From Gigaspora rosea (taxonomy: Eukaryota > Glomeromycota > Glomeromycetes > Diversisporales > Gigasporaceae): a DNA stretch of 64,000 bases. A program made the translations under genes and the position numbers. Positions 1 to 11,639 of the stretch are shown here, in pieces. Every line of letters starts with the position of its first letter. Position 1 is the stretch's first letter. The DNA lies in assembly GCA_003550325.1 (NCBI GenBank), contig QKWP01000059.1:232284-296283 (forward strand), in the 5' to 3' direction. Under the pieces are notes generated by a model. That model saw only the letters and a program-made list of their open reading frames with translations, had not been told where the DNA came from and ran no database searches.

Positions 1-415
1 GTCTCACTGAGACGAGCATTTTGGTAGTAAAATCATTTAAAACGGATCACTGGTTCACAAGTTATTCAATGTTAAAGTTTATAAAAACTTTAAAAATAAT
101 TTTTAATATATACAAAACTAATATAATTAAAGCAATACGAATTTATGACGATCTTGGGATCCAGTGATTGGATTTTGACGATTTTAGGCTCGTTGGAATC
201 GTCTCATTGAGACGAACAGTTTGGTAGTAAAATCATCCAAAACGGATCATTGGTTCAAATTTTATTTAATATTAAATTTTAAAATTTTTTTAAAATTTTA
301 AAAAATTTTAGCCAATCAAATTGCAGTATTTATTATCAGGTGGGGGGTAGGGGGGTAGTTACTTAGTAGACCCTAATCACCTGATAAATGGCGCTCCCCT
401 TAAGGTTACTATGGC
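1..415. repeat. Ends of GAGACGA/TTTTGGTAGT palindromic repeats plus a TTATCAGGTG repeat end
   Basis: Two same-orientation copies of a motif block (GAGACGA, then TTTTGGTAGTAAAATCAT, then a GGATCA-TGGTTCA segment) start near 1 and 203. The same block recurs on both strands at about 25.3, 38.3-38.6, 44.05-44.4, 55.2-55.4, 61.9-62.1 and 63.4 kb, normally as the arms of large palindromes. From about 310 a different repeat end begins (CCAATCAAATTGCAGTATT, then G-rich sequence, then CACCTGATAAATGG up to about 400). No gene is seen. The left part is cut by the window edge. Confidence 0.7.
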
Positions 416-2500
416 AATAATAATTAGTTGCTAATTAGATTGATTGTCTTTTTCATTTTTTCTTCTGTTTCTTGGGTCATTTTCATCAAAGCAGACGTGG
501 CGGATTAACTTTTTAATAGATTTGACAGGTTATCGGCTTTGACAGGATCGGTTTATAATGTTATCAAATCTAATGAACTCTCAATATTGATATTAGTTTA
601 ACAGTAGTTGAAACTAGATGCAAATGTCAAATCAACATATCAATTACAGAATTATGAACCTCACATGATTGGATCACGTTTTTGAACATGACCAATCATA
701 GCCTTGGACAATTTCAGGCTCTTTGGATTGAGCCTATAATATGGGCAATTACAGATTTTATCAGAAATTTCGGAAATTTGCATGTTTGGCAAAATTATTA
801 TCGCCCGAATTTCAGATTCGGATTTGGCGAAATATTTGGGTTTCACCTGCAACATTTCAATACTTTATGTAAAATATAAGAATTTTATTTTTACAAATAT
901 TCATTTATTTGCAATTATTTAATAGCGTAATAAAAATTTAATAAATAAAAAAAAATCATGGATCCTAGTATTTTAACAAATGCAGGCACCTGGATAATGT
1001 GTATCAGGTTGATATTCATAGTGACAATGATAAAATAATTAATTTTAAAAATAATTAAAGTTTTTTTAATTTCCATAATCATGTGAAGTTTATTAGGCTA
1101 TACCAAACTGATTTTTAGTTTAAGCAGAGAGGACTTTCGTATTTTTCAGAAATGCACGGTCTGATCATGAGGTAGTTGACTAATCATAAAACAGCGTGAT
1201 ACACTTTCAATAAAAACAGATAGATAATCATTAAACATATTACAATTCCTTTCGTAACTTCGAAGCAGCGCTACAGAAAATTTTGGATATCAAATTTCAA
1301 ATCTTTATTGTGTATTAGCAAAAATTTGAAAAATTTTGGATTTTGGCTGGCATTACGAAATTAACTTTATAATTTAGGCCATGACACATGACTAATAATG
1401 ACCCGTGTCCCTGTTCTGTTGACCTGGTGCCTTGATCAGTCTATGGAAAGGCGATTTTGGGCCAATAAAAACGAGATATTATGTTATTAAAAACCCAAAA
1501 AATTTGAATTTATTGGATTTTATGCAAATATTTAAATTTTAAAAAAATTTATTTCTTAAATTTTCCGTGGTTCTGCTTCAAAACAAACTAACTCACATTG
1601 TAAATGAATAAAACTATTCACTCAGGTTAAAATATAGCTTATAAACACAAGAGCTTTATTAAAAAGTTTCTTATAACAATTTACATGCCCTTTATCCCTA
1701 TTTTTTATACTTCATCTATAATTAACAAAACTATACTATCGCATATATAAATAAATTAAACATCTTATTGAGAATACATATAACTTTGAAAACAGTCTAT
1801 ATAAATTTATAAATGAAAAAACAAGTTAATTATTTGGATAACAAAAGAAAAAAGATGAAAAAAACAAAAAAAACGATATTAAAAGTTTATAAATTAAGCA
1901 ATATAATATATTTTTATTACCTTCTGCTATACGATAGACGATACTTCAACTCTTAGTATATCTATCTTTTATTGCATGATTTAGTATAATTTTACTGTGA
2001 TTAACAAAAAGACACTTGCTAGGAAGTTCTTTTGTTAATAAAGTATTGTAAACCCAAAAAATTCTGGTTTTACATACTATGTCATATAAATAGCGATTCC
2101 AGAAATCATCAAAAACAAAAGTTCCCCTGCTCCTCTCTAATATTTTAAATTTATATATAATATAATACATGTTATTAACCAATCAAATTGCAGTATTGGT
2201 TTTTTAAATTTTTAAAATTTTATAGCCAATAGAATTGCAGTATTTTTTTTATCTCTTATAAAATATTTTATGTTAAACTAAACTAAACTAAAAATCTATT
2301 TGAAGTGGCCTTAGCAGTACTATTTTTAAAATTGAATAGTTGCTACTGCATAAAAAAGTCTGATACATATTTTTCGCATAATAACAAATAACGTGCATTT
2401 GCTTATTATTTTTGAGTACTTGTTTGTTATTTCTGAATGCAATGTATGATATTTTCAAATCATTTTTATACCAAATACAAAAGATTTGGCATATAGTATT
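416..2500. other. AT-rich intergenic stretch without recognisable gene
   Basis: No convincing coding sequence. Short open frames on both strands around 660-880 overlap each other and have no recognisable motif. About 75 bp at 857-930 (TATAAGAATTTTATTTTTAC, then TTTGCAATTATTTAATAGCG) recurs at 37,497-37,565 and so belongs to a dispersed repeat. A short block (CCAATCAAATTGCAGTATT) occurs at about 2180 and again slightly diverged at about 2225, matching one at about 313. Confidence 0.6.
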
Positions 2501-2509
2501 AATTATATA

Positions 2510-2770
2510 TGGGGTGAGTCAGTAGAAAAGGGGCAAATCATTTTTAGTAAAATTTTTTTAATTTTTAAACTAAAATATCTTCAAATATCTTGACACTATT
2601 TAATCAAATTTACTAAAATTTTTTTTTATTTTAATCTTGAAATTATATAGAATTAAAATAAAAAAAATTATTAAATAAATTTATTAAGATAGTTGTTAAG
2701 ATATTTAAGCTTAAAGTCAAGAAAACTTTTATTTAGAAAAATTTGTCCCTTTTCTACTAACTCACTCCCA
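2510..2770. mobile_element. MITE with TGGGGTGAGTCAGTAGAAAA ends (full copy)
   Basis: The left end TGGGGTGAGTCAGTAGAAAA is mirrored by TTTTCTACTAACTCACTCCCA at the right. The flanks are TATA on both sides, a possible TA or TATA target duplication. The interior is AT-rich and non-coding. Related elements lie at 23,138-23,207 (70 bp) and 58,257-59,830 (1.6 kb). Confidence 0.75.
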
Positions 2771-2774
2771 TATA

Positions 2775-5500
2775 CTAATTCAATTAGATTCAAATACAGT
2801 ACAAAATATATTATCAATTATATAGGAACTGTTATTTTAAGATGCATATGGGCGCAATATCAAAAAAAAACTCTCAATATATAAGCATCAGAGCTATAAG
2901 ATTTAATACGTAGCATCTAAATAGTACTAGTGATATCGCAACAACCATATAACCAAATCTGACTGAAATTGTTTTCTATATATCTATATAGTAAAAAGAA
3001 ACCAATTTTTGCTATATAGTTAGCTTTAAATAAAATATTTAATTTTAGAAATATACCCAGTATTCAAAAATTTATCTATGCATATTTTTTATAGAAAAAC
3101 ATAATAAATGTCAGATCATAATAAAAATAAAATCTGGGGTTTTATTTAACTCCCTGTACTTTAAACATTTGGTTGTTGCCAGATCTGATAGGAATTCTTT
3201 TGAGGAATATGGAAATTGCGAAAATAATATTAATATTGAAACGAATACAAATATTATTAGATCTAGAAATAGATTGGTATAAATTATATCAAACTGGATT
3301 CTTAATTCTAGCAGGATATTGTCCTCATATTGATATTGGTAGCCATGCTATCAATGGTATTTATAGAATAATTTTTTTATAATCAATTTAGTTGTTTAGT
3401 TTATTTAACAATTTTTAACAATTTATTAATTTAATTGATTAAGATTTAGTGCCATTACAAGAAAGTATGGAACGTTATCCGACAATATTATTGTAGTACC
3501 AAAATGGTTATAGCAAATGAAACTTTTATATCTTTTATTAACTCAACAAATCATTTTATTTTTCTTGTATATTTCAAGGAACTGGTAATGTTGACTATAG
3601 CTTAATATCTTCTTTGCACTCAGGATTCATCCTATTCAGCCAGTAGTTATTAGAACAAATCGAATTTGCATTTATAATATTTGCCAAAATGGTTTAAAAT
3701 CTTAGTATAAATATGATGCCCTATATTAGTTTGTTATCACTAAAAGTAATATACTGGTACATTTTTTTATTACTGCTACCAAAAAAAAAAATTCGAAATG
3801 CTATCAAAAAATTTATTGAATAATCAAATTCCACTTAGGAGAATGCCAAAAATCAGGTGATTTTTTAGGGGGAAGTAGGGTAAAAAAAAGTGAAATTATA
3901 TATAAAGAACCTAACTATATATTTATTAAAGAAGAGAGAAGGAGTAGGCCTCTGATAAAAAATAATCAGGTGATTAATGACATGGCCTTTATATAAAATT
4001 TGAAGAATGTTTTGGTGAAGATCTATTACATTGTACATACAAGGTCCTTATTAATCTTTTAAATCTATATTTTAAATTATTACAATACCAGATTTTTCTT
4101 AAGAATTTGTTAAATTTTATTAAATTATTAATAATATTGAATGCCCAATATTAGCTTTATTTGGCAGATATACAGATGGTGCTATAAATAATATATTTCT
4201 CTGACATGTATATCTTTGTACCCTGTGATTGTTTGAAAGGCAAAATTTTGAATTATACCAGGTATATACAGTAGTATAGAGATATCACTCTTATGCACCC
4301 AAGCAAATAATATTAAAACATATCAAAAACATAGAAGTATTTATATAGTATATCCCCCACATTTGAAGTTAACACAATACTATAAAGTAAAATATTATAT
4401 GATACAATTGAAATTTAAGAATTATTACCCAATTTTTTATATATTGAATTACAATAAGAATAGCTTTAATATTGATATTGAATTATTCTAAAAAGATAAT
4501 TTTTTAGTTAATTATTATAAAAAGCTACATGATGTATACAAATCCATATTAAATCTAGATATGATATGTTTTATCTTAATTAGAAGGTAATTCTGGCTTA
4601 TCTGTTAGGTATATTTATATATCTGATATATTTTATATATATTTATAGTATGCTAAAAAAAAAGCAAATCTATTAAATGATCCAATATGACAGCTCATCT
4701 ACTAAGTTTCTACTCCTCTTTGAAAGTAAAATTGATACAGCACTATCTTTTGGTTTATCTTTGCAATTTTTCAAAAAGATTCTTTTTTTTTTAAAGCAGG
4801 TCTTATTCCAGTTTTTTATTAGTTTTACTATCAGCTATATAAATTACATCAATTATTATATGCAGTTATATTTAATGGAGAAAACTAATACTTATAAAGC
4901 TATCTATGACCAAGACTTTGTTAAGTAGAGATCAAAAATCTTTGCTTAGTTTTTGTTAACAATATAAAATAATATGGATTATTGATAAAATTTATCTTTG
5001 AATGGGTTAAGTATTTGTATGGATATATTTTAAAAATTAAACATAAATATTTTTGTTGTTATTTGTGATTGATATAGAAGTATTATTCAAATCTAATACT
5101 AGTGTTTCTAGATTTAGTTCAGTTCAATTTAAGTTCAGGTTCAGGTTCAATTGACCTGAACTAAACTTTAAATTTTGTAGATTTTTGAACCTAAACCTAA
5201 ACTAAACTTTAAATTATAAATCTAAAATAACTCAAAACTTATATTTTGGTTCAATTTAAGGTTAGTTCAAAGTTTATAAACATGTTTAGAATTAATAAAA
5301 ATATCTTTAAAAATCTATTATTATTTTATTAAAAAATAATACTAATAGTAAAAATTTAAATATTGCGAATTTATATTAATTTCAACTGTGATTTTTTTGA
5401 GAAACTTTTTTAAAACTTTTTTAATGATTTTTTATACTAAATGCTTTTAAGAAAACTAATCTATAAAAACTTTATAGTTGATATATTTAGATATAACAAA
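2775..5500. other. AT-rich stretch with short repeats, no gene recognised
   Basis: No gene is supported. At 3855-3985 there is a repeat carrying AATCAGGTGATT twice with G-rich DNA between, similar to ends at 26.95 and 32.43 kb. At 5110-5290 there is a patch of short GGTTCA/TGAACC motifs in both orientations (for example TCAGGTTCAGGTTCAATTGA). An open frame at 3173-3382 gives a Leu/Ile-rich peptide I cannot assign. Confidence 0.5.
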
Positions 5501-5509
5501 TCTTTACTA

Positions 5510-5517
5510 ATAGCAGC
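5510..5517. repeat. Left TSD of the hAT element (ATAGCAGC)
   Basis: The 8-bp word ATAGCAGC directly precedes the left end TAGTGTTTATAG. It is repeated exactly at 22,218-22,225 after the right end CTACAAACACTA. Eight bp is the TSD length of hAT transposons. Confidence 0.9.
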
Positions 5518-5640
5518 TAGTGTTTATAGTCGATCCAAATTTATCGACTTGACTAAATCAATATTTAAAAATCAGCTTAGTCGACTATGATCGACTATGA
5601 TCAGATCTACTATTCTGATTGGTCAAATAAAAAAGATAAT
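5518..5640. repeat. Left terminal and subterminal repeats of the hAT element
   Basis: The terminal repeat TAGTGTTTATAGTCGA is followed by TCGACTTGACTAAATC, CTTAGTCGACTATGATCGACTATGATC. These clustered TCGACT/AGTCGA motifs mirror those at the right end and are plausible transposase binding sites (inference). Confidence 0.75.
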
Positions 5641-5816
5641 AATAATTGGTCAGTAGTGATACATATTATTTTAAGATCTACTTTTAATTTTATTTCTTCA
5701 TAAATTGATACAATTTATAAGATAAAAAATTGCAAAAAGTTGCAAGTTTTTTTTACGAGTAAAATTTGCAAACAAAACACTAAATCGCACTTAATACTTT
5801 AACAGCTATGTGTTTG

Positions 5817-5879
5817 GGTACTGCCAGAAAAAAACCTATAATTCTTATATAAGATTTAAAGGTTTTTTCCTGGCAGTAC
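5817..5879. repeat. 63-bp hairpin between hAT end and transposase stop
   Basis: GTACTGCCAG followed by an A-run and CCT is mirrored by AGG, a T-run and CCTGGCAGTAC, giving a stem of about 20 bp with an AT loop. It lies just downstream of the transposase stop codon. It may be a tiny inverted-repeat element or an RNA 3'-end hairpin. Confidence 0.6.
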
Positions 5880-5908
5880 TTATTAATAGTTTTTATTTAA
5901 GTTTTTAT

Positions 5909-7102
5909 TTACAATCTGGGATATACATTAATAACTTTTGAATTTTCTTTTAAAAATAATAGATCGTGGACTGTATCAGAATTTAAACGGTTGCGCTTGT
6001 CTGTTATAGTATTACCCGCATCAGAGAATAATCTCTCAGAAGGCACTGAAGTCGCAGTTATGCCCAAAAAGATTCGTGCTTGTTCTGCAAGGAGGGGTAA
6101 TGCGCTTTTATGTTCATTCCACCACTTCAAAGGGTTATGTTTTTCATAAAGTGGGTTTTTTGGATCGTATTTGGGAATTTCCGGAATTGACAAGTATGTT
6201 TGAAGCTCAATGTCGACGGGCGAAAGGGAAGCAATTTCAATACCATCGTCGAAGAAAGAAGCCATATCTGTTATTGGATCTTGATTAATAGGTATGCCGC
6301 TTTCTTGTTGAGAAAATTCCATTTTTCGACGTAGTTCCTGCATTACTTCTTGTTGCACTGCATGTGATGCAGTTGACAATGACTTAAACCGGGGGTCAAG
6401 AAACATAGCAAGCCATTCTACCATTTTTGGATCTTCCCATCTAGATGCTATGGACGTACGAAGAGTTTGGTGTGTTTCAATAACAGAGGAATGTGTAAGC
6501 ATATTTTCAATTTGATCTAAATTTCTAAAAAGGTGCCTTATAGTCGGATACATCATACCCAGTGTTGGGTATTGATCACCATGCATGAATGTCAATGCTC
6601 GTGCAAAAGGATACAATATTTGACACAGTTCTTCTAGTCCTTTCCACTCTTCATCTAATAACATTCTTTCTTTTAGTTTATTGCCATCAGCACGAACTGT
6701 ACGGCCTGGATCGTTAACTAGGTATGTGACCAATTCTACAACCGATTCTTGGAGCTCAAGAAGCCGCTTAAGAACAAAGTAAGTCGAATTCCACCTGGTG
6801 GCGGTATCACTTGATATAGGCTCTAAGATATGCATATTTACAAAAGGCTGATTTGTATTTTTTTTTCAATTATGTCGCGTTGAATTTTTCGAAATTGTGC
6901 CCTGTATTGAGAGTAACAAAATTACTATAATTTTATATAATTATTTTGCATTAAGTTAGAATACATCCCTACCTGTATTTATCTCGATTTACTAAAAAAT
7001 TATTTAATGATTTTGCTCGTCCAACCAAGGTTTCACTTTTTTTCAAACCATTAGTAACCGCAAGATAAATCGTATGGGCTGTACAACCAAGGTGAGTAGT
7101 AC
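5909..7102 (-). pseudogene. hAT transposase, 3' half (catalytic C-terminus with hATC dimerisation domain)
   Basis: Minus strand; continues the reading frame broken by the nested element. Residues just after the junction (TTHLGCTAHTIYLAV) are a hAT RNase H-core motif. A canonical GT-AG intron follows at about 6902-6972. The long frame to 5909 includes EPISSDTATRWNSTY and ends in the hATC block: PLKWWNEHKSALPLLAEQAR, then TATSVPSERLFSDAGN and LFLKEN. Between intron and long frame a run of nine A (6852-6860) puts the frame out by one; a tenth A would rejoin it, so this is either a sequencing slip or an inactivating indel. hAT transposases cut and paste elements with 8-bp TSDs, matching the flanks here. 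Together with the part at 19,717-20,761 it forms one nearly complete transposase. Confidence 0.88.
7096..7102. repeat. Left TSD of the nested P-like element (GTAGTAC)
   Basis: GTAGTAC directly precedes CTAGGGGTTAGT and recurs at 19,717-19,723 after the mirrored end. Because the element ends in CTAG and the target continues with CT, the TSD can be read as 7, 8 or 9 bp. Eight would match the P-element superfamily. Confidence 0.85.
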
Positions 7103-7134
7103 CTAGGGGTTAGTAAAATTACAGGGGGCCAACT
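7103..7134. repeat. Left TIR of the P-like element
   Basis: Starts CTAGGGGTTAGTAAAATTAC and ends GGGCCAACT; matches the reverse complement of 19,684-19,716 with one indel and one or two substitutions. Confidence 0.88.
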
Positions 7135-7974
7135 TATTATAAACATATAGCTAATAAAAATGTTGCATAATTATTTATGTAACAATCGTATAAATATATA
7201 ATAAAAATATTCACGATACTATACCAAAGAACCTTTGGTTGTATTAATTGACTACTGATTCAAGACAGGCTGTTGTCATCTTCTATTTCTGCCACCTGGT
7301 AGGTTTGTATAGGAATTGGGCACATATTGGTGTTCGTAGAAACTAAATATCACTTTTAAATAATAAAAGTTGTCAAATTCTGAATTTATTAACCTATATG
7401 CGTTCATTTTAAACATTTAGTACCGTAAATAAAGTCCTGGATCTTCTAATATTAAAACTTATATCAGACCCGGGTCTAGTACATGGTAAAGAGTTTGTAT
7501 CATTAGAAAGAAATTTTAAAAGTATATAGATTTTTCATTTATTGTGGGTGGCCTATGTGTAGATATTTAGTAGATTTTGAGACTATAGATATCTAAAGGT
7601 TTATCCTGTATATATGCATATCCGCAGATTTTTGGAATTTTAACTTTTCTAGGGTCATAAATTTTATATTAGCCGATCATCTTATACCCTAAATTAGTGA
7701 TCATCTGATTATTTATCACCCCAAATTTATCTAATAATGAGATTTTAAAAACAAATTTTATATATATTAAAGCGTGTCAAACCAATCACCCATCCTTAAA
7801 ACCAATCACCAATATTATTAAATCTATAGCAATCTTTAATTTACCTTGGTAAGCAATATATAATATATTTAAAAACTATAAATATTTTATTTCATCGCGG
7901 TAATAAGCTTAATTAGCAAAAACCATTTACTAATTAAATTTCAAATCATAATTCTATAATATTTAGAACTGACA

Positions 7975-8830
7975 TAGCATGATAGTTAGCAACTGGACTA
8001 GCAAGACAAGTAGCATGGTAGTTAGTTTCGGGACAAGTAGTACAGTAATTAGATTTAAGACAAGTAGTATGTTAGATTTAGGACAAGTAGCGTGGTAGTT
8101 AGAATAATACAGTAGTTATATTTAGAACAAGTAGTATGGTAGAGTTAGATTCAGGACAAGTAGCACAGTAGAATTATATTTGGAACAAGTAGCATGGTAG
8201 AATTAGATTCGGGACAAGAGCATAATAGATTAGATTTAGGACAAGTAGCATGGTATAATTAGATTTGGGACAAATGGCATAATAAAATTAGATTTGGAAC
8301 AAGCAGCATAGTAGAATTAAATTCGAAACAAGTAGTACAGTAAACTTTGATTCGGGACAAGTAGTATGGTAGAATTAGATTCAGGATAAATAGTATGATA
8401 GAATTAGATTCGAGATAAATAGCATAGTAGAATTAGATTCGGAACAAGTAGCACAATGAGAATTAGATTTGGAATAAGTAGTATGATAGAGTTATAGATT
8501 TGAGGCAAGTAGCATAGTAGAATTGATTTAGAATAAATAGCACAATAGAATTAGATTCAAGATAATTAGTACGTACAGTAAAATTAGATTTGCATGGTAT
8601 GATAGAGTTAGATTCAGAACAAGTAACAGAGTTAGATTTGGGATACGTAATATAGTAGAGTTAGATTTAGGACAGGTAGCTTAGTAGAGTTAAATTCGAG
8701 ACAGGTAGCACAGTAGAGTTAACTTGGAACAGATAGCATAGTAAAGTTAGATTCAGGTATAGATTTAGAAAAGGTAGTATAGCGGATTTAAATTTGGGAT
8801 TTATAAAATGGTTGTTAAATTTGGGTTTAG
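7975..8830. repeat. Degenerate minisatellite, unit about 28-30 bp
   Basis: Roughly thirty head-to-tail copies of a unit reading approximately GGACAAGTAGCATGGTAG then AATTAGATTC. Copies differ by substitutions and small indels. All lie inside the P-like element. A weak mirrored counterpart (CTACTATCTAACCCTA-like words) is visible at about 9050-9400. Confidence 0.9.
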
Positions 8831-9049
8831 TAACATGGTAATTAGACTTGGTATTATAGTTAGATTCAGAATATTGTAGAATAACATAAATTATAAAATA
8901 AATGATGTATTCTCAAAGTTTTATACAGTTTTTATTAATTGAATTTTTTAATGTTTTAGTTAGTATATTATAAAAAAAAAACTAAATATATAGATATTTT
9001 TAATTTTCATCAGTATATACAGTATTTTATATTTATTTATACAATGTGC

Positions 9050-9960
9050 AAAACCAATCTAATACCATATCTAATATAACACCAACTTCCAAGACCTGCT
9101 TAACTATTTTGACATGACCCTAATTCTGCGATAGTATCTAACTTAACCTCCAGCTGGACTAGTGATGAAGTAGAATCATTTACTGTAACTAGTTATAACA
9201 TAAGCTTTGAACGACTCTACCATATAACTAAGCTAACCTCACATAACTATCTAATTATAATCCTAATTCTTATATTAGTCCCACGCTACTATCTAACCCT
9301 ACCCTTTCTTGTTACTAAACCCGCTCTATTCTAACCCTTACCCTAAACCTATCTTAAAACTCACCATCATCTTAATCCATTACTTTATACGTTACTAGCG
9401 ACTTACTGCCACAATACTAGCAAAAGAAGAAGCACAAGACAAACTAGTAATCAACATGAAAGTGCACTAGCTGAAATGTGATGAAACACTGCCCTAACGA
9501 ATCCAACATGGCATAGTACTAGTAAGCGACGAAGTAGAAACACTAGTACTGTAAAGAGGTACTAACAGATGACAACGTAGCGATGATGGCAATATTATAA
9601 AAAAAAAGCTTGTTAATAAATAGCAATATATATAGTATGTGTATACGTAGCTAAAAATTTTTTAGACGTATATTATGAAATTGCATATGATTGGATATCA
9701 ACTAGCTGACGCACCCTTATTTGTGTAACTAAATTTTTGGGGTGCGTCAGTGATCTGCATGAAATTCCAACAATCCGCAGATATGGTATATGGACTTTGG
9801 AAAATATAATAAAAGCGAGGAATAAAATAAACAGAAAAGCATTTTACAAGATCGTAAATTTTATTAAACCCATTAGCTATGTAATCTAAATTAGCTACTT
9901 TAAAACCAATGTGACACCCTACTCCCTTCATAGAAACCACAATCTTTGTTAAAATCCGTT
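9050..9960. other. Non-coding part of the P-like element
   Basis: The segment is C/T-rich on the plus strand, with words resembling the reverse complement of the adjoining minisatellite. It includes a short hairpin at about 9706-9742 (GACGCACC mirrored by GGTGCGTC). An 80-residue open frame at 9698-9940 has no recognisable motif. No gene is supported. Confidence 0.45.
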
Positions 9961-10152
9961 CCTAAATAGTAATATTTATTTATGACCAGACAAAGAAATT
10001 AATACTATTTCTGACTAATTAAAATTTGCTTCCAATCACTTGATTGAGGTGCTTAACAACACCTTTAATCTATGCTGGGTCAAATATGTATATTTGCTAA
10101 TTAAAATTTCATTAAAAAAAATACTAATCTATAAAATAATGAACTGCTTATT

Positions 10153-10850
10153 TCACCAAAATTCTTGTGGAAATCCATTAAATTCAGCAATCTTATCTAC
10201 TTTAGCTCCCATAGGAGTAGAATATACTATTCTAAGTCGTAATCTAACGTTTGACTGAGAAACAAATTAAAGTTATTAAAATTAATCAAAATTAATCATG
10301 TGTGTAAAAATATCTCAATTGTAATATTTACCTTTTGAGAATTAGTGTTACAAATTGTTTGTTGTGCTGTAGCACCGGGTAAAATGCCTATCGATGAAGG
10401 TAGTTGCACTTGTAGTTTCTGAGTCTAAAATATTTTAATAAAACAATGAAATCTTTTTTTTTAATATAAAAAATAAATGTGTAAGGTTCTAAAACTAAAG
10501 TAAATCTTTAGTTTACCTTTGGAACAGCAGCCTGGAATAAAAGGTTTTGTACAGTTACACCTACACCGAAATAACTTCAATGTTGAAAATATTGGAATTG
10601 TTTGAGTCTTTAGAAGGATTTAAACCAACTTTAAATCCGTTTTTGTTATATGCTACATATTGATCTAAATTGTAAAATTAATAAATTAGTAAAAATATAA
10701 TTTTAAAAATTTTATTCGTTGCAGTTCCTATGAATCTGTTAATACCTGTAGATGTAGATGTAGATATAAATGTAGATGTAGTCGAAGACTGGGATGGAAT
10801 TCTGGCACCCCCAAGTCCTAATAAGCCCAAGCTATCTAAAGCATTCATTT
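10153..10850 (-). pseudogene. Captured fragment of AP-1 complex subunit gamma (hinge and gamma-ear domain)
   Basis: Minus strand, four exons with canonical GT-AG junctions: 10,850-10,746 (Leu/Gly then Ser/Thr-rich hinge, LDSLGLLGLGG), 10,664-10,517, 10,424-10,332 and 10,254-10,153 (ends in EFW then stop). The peptide follows the gamma-adaptin ear pattern: YNKNGFKVGLNPSKDSNNSN, FQAAVPK, LQVQLPSSIGILPG, TICNTNSQK and RLRLRIVYSTPMG. In the intact protein this ear recruits accessory proteins to clathrin coats at the trans-Golgi/endosome. The adaptin trunk (over 500 residues) is missing upstream. The second exon lacks one base near 10,575, shifting the frame. Kept introns show capture at DNA level, not by retroposition. 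It lies inside the P-like element. Confidence 0.82.
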
Positions 10851-10924
10851 GTTGAGATCACTTATTTTTGTTGATACTGTATTAATTATTAAGATTCTTA
10901 CATTTAAAAAGTTAAAATGTAACT

Positions 10925-10980
10925 CATTTGGTACTGTTATGCCCGAAACCGTAACTTTAGGCATGACAGTACCAAATTTG
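10925..10980. repeat. Hairpin, 17-bp stem
   Basis: TTTGGTACTGTTATGCC is mirrored by GGCATGACAGTACCAAA with one mismatch and a loop of about 16 bases. It sits immediately upstream of the captured adaptin fragment, close to a possible capture junction. Confidence 0.7.
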
Positions 10981-11016
10981 ATTGCTCTATCAATAAAAAC
11001 ATAAACTATGCGAATG

Positions 11017-11603
11017 CTATACTGGAAATACAAACTTATTAATATAAACCTTGCCTTCCATTTTCCTAAAACTAACATTATATTTCCAGGGGCATGGAGC
11101 TTTTTTTGAAGAAGTTTGTTGGTTCTGAACATAATCAATAGTACGTTTTGTTTTGGAATTTCCTGAAAGTTCACATTCAAAGCACCAACAAGTAACATTT
11201 CCAGTTTCATTATCCATATCTCACCACCCTTTAATTGGTCTAAATCCATTTTTTCATCTATAGCGATTAAGACTTTCTTCAAACGATTCCCAGGAAGGGA
11301 AACTAGTGCCAGAAACAATTGTCTGTACAATAATTCTTGAATCATCAGAATCATTAACACTTCAGATTTGGTGTTATTAGAACTCAACTCAGCGCATAGT
11401 TCATAATTAATAAAGTCATCGTGGTTGACAAAGTCAGCGTGGTTGATGAAGTCGGCATGGTTAACATGAGCTAGTAAAAATGTTGAAGTTTTATTTATTT
11501 TTTTAGTTCCAATGTGTGTTTTTTTAGAGAGAGGAAGTAAGTATGCTTTTCGCGAGTAATTATTACTAACAGTACTATAGAACGATAAAATCATACCTGT
11601 CAT
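11017..11603 (-). pseudogene. Fragment with possible FAR1/WRKY-like zinc-binding region
   Basis: A minus-strand frame at 11,217-11,017 gives residues with CWCFEC, SKTKRT and APCPWKYNVSF followed by GKVYINKF. That order resembles the FAR1-type zinc-binding segment found in many Mutator-like transposases and their derivatives. The matching His-X-His end is not visible. The upstream frame (to 11,603) is low-complexity, with three near-repeats of NHADF encoded by a GTTGATGAAGTC-type tandem repeat (about 11,415-11,465). No intact gene remains. It may be part of the same capture event as the adaptin fragment, or a relic of another element. Confidence 0.35.
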
Positions 11604-11639
11604 TATCCGGTTTGACTTAAAGTCACTAGTCCCACTGTA

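Noticed and set aside
661..879. Overlapping 60-65-residue open frames on both strands
   Set aside because: Neither has a recognisable motif; they read through each other's complement in dispersed-repeat DNA.
3173..3720. Possible effector-like (Crinkler-type) fragment: a Leu/Ile-rich frame followed by GTGNVDYS at about 3585
   Set aside because: The GTGxVDY word alone is too short, the frames do not join and the rest has no supporting motif.
5817..5879. Bacterial-type intrinsic terminator
   Set aside because: The genome is eukaryotic (spliced genes); the hairpin is noted only as an inverted repeat.
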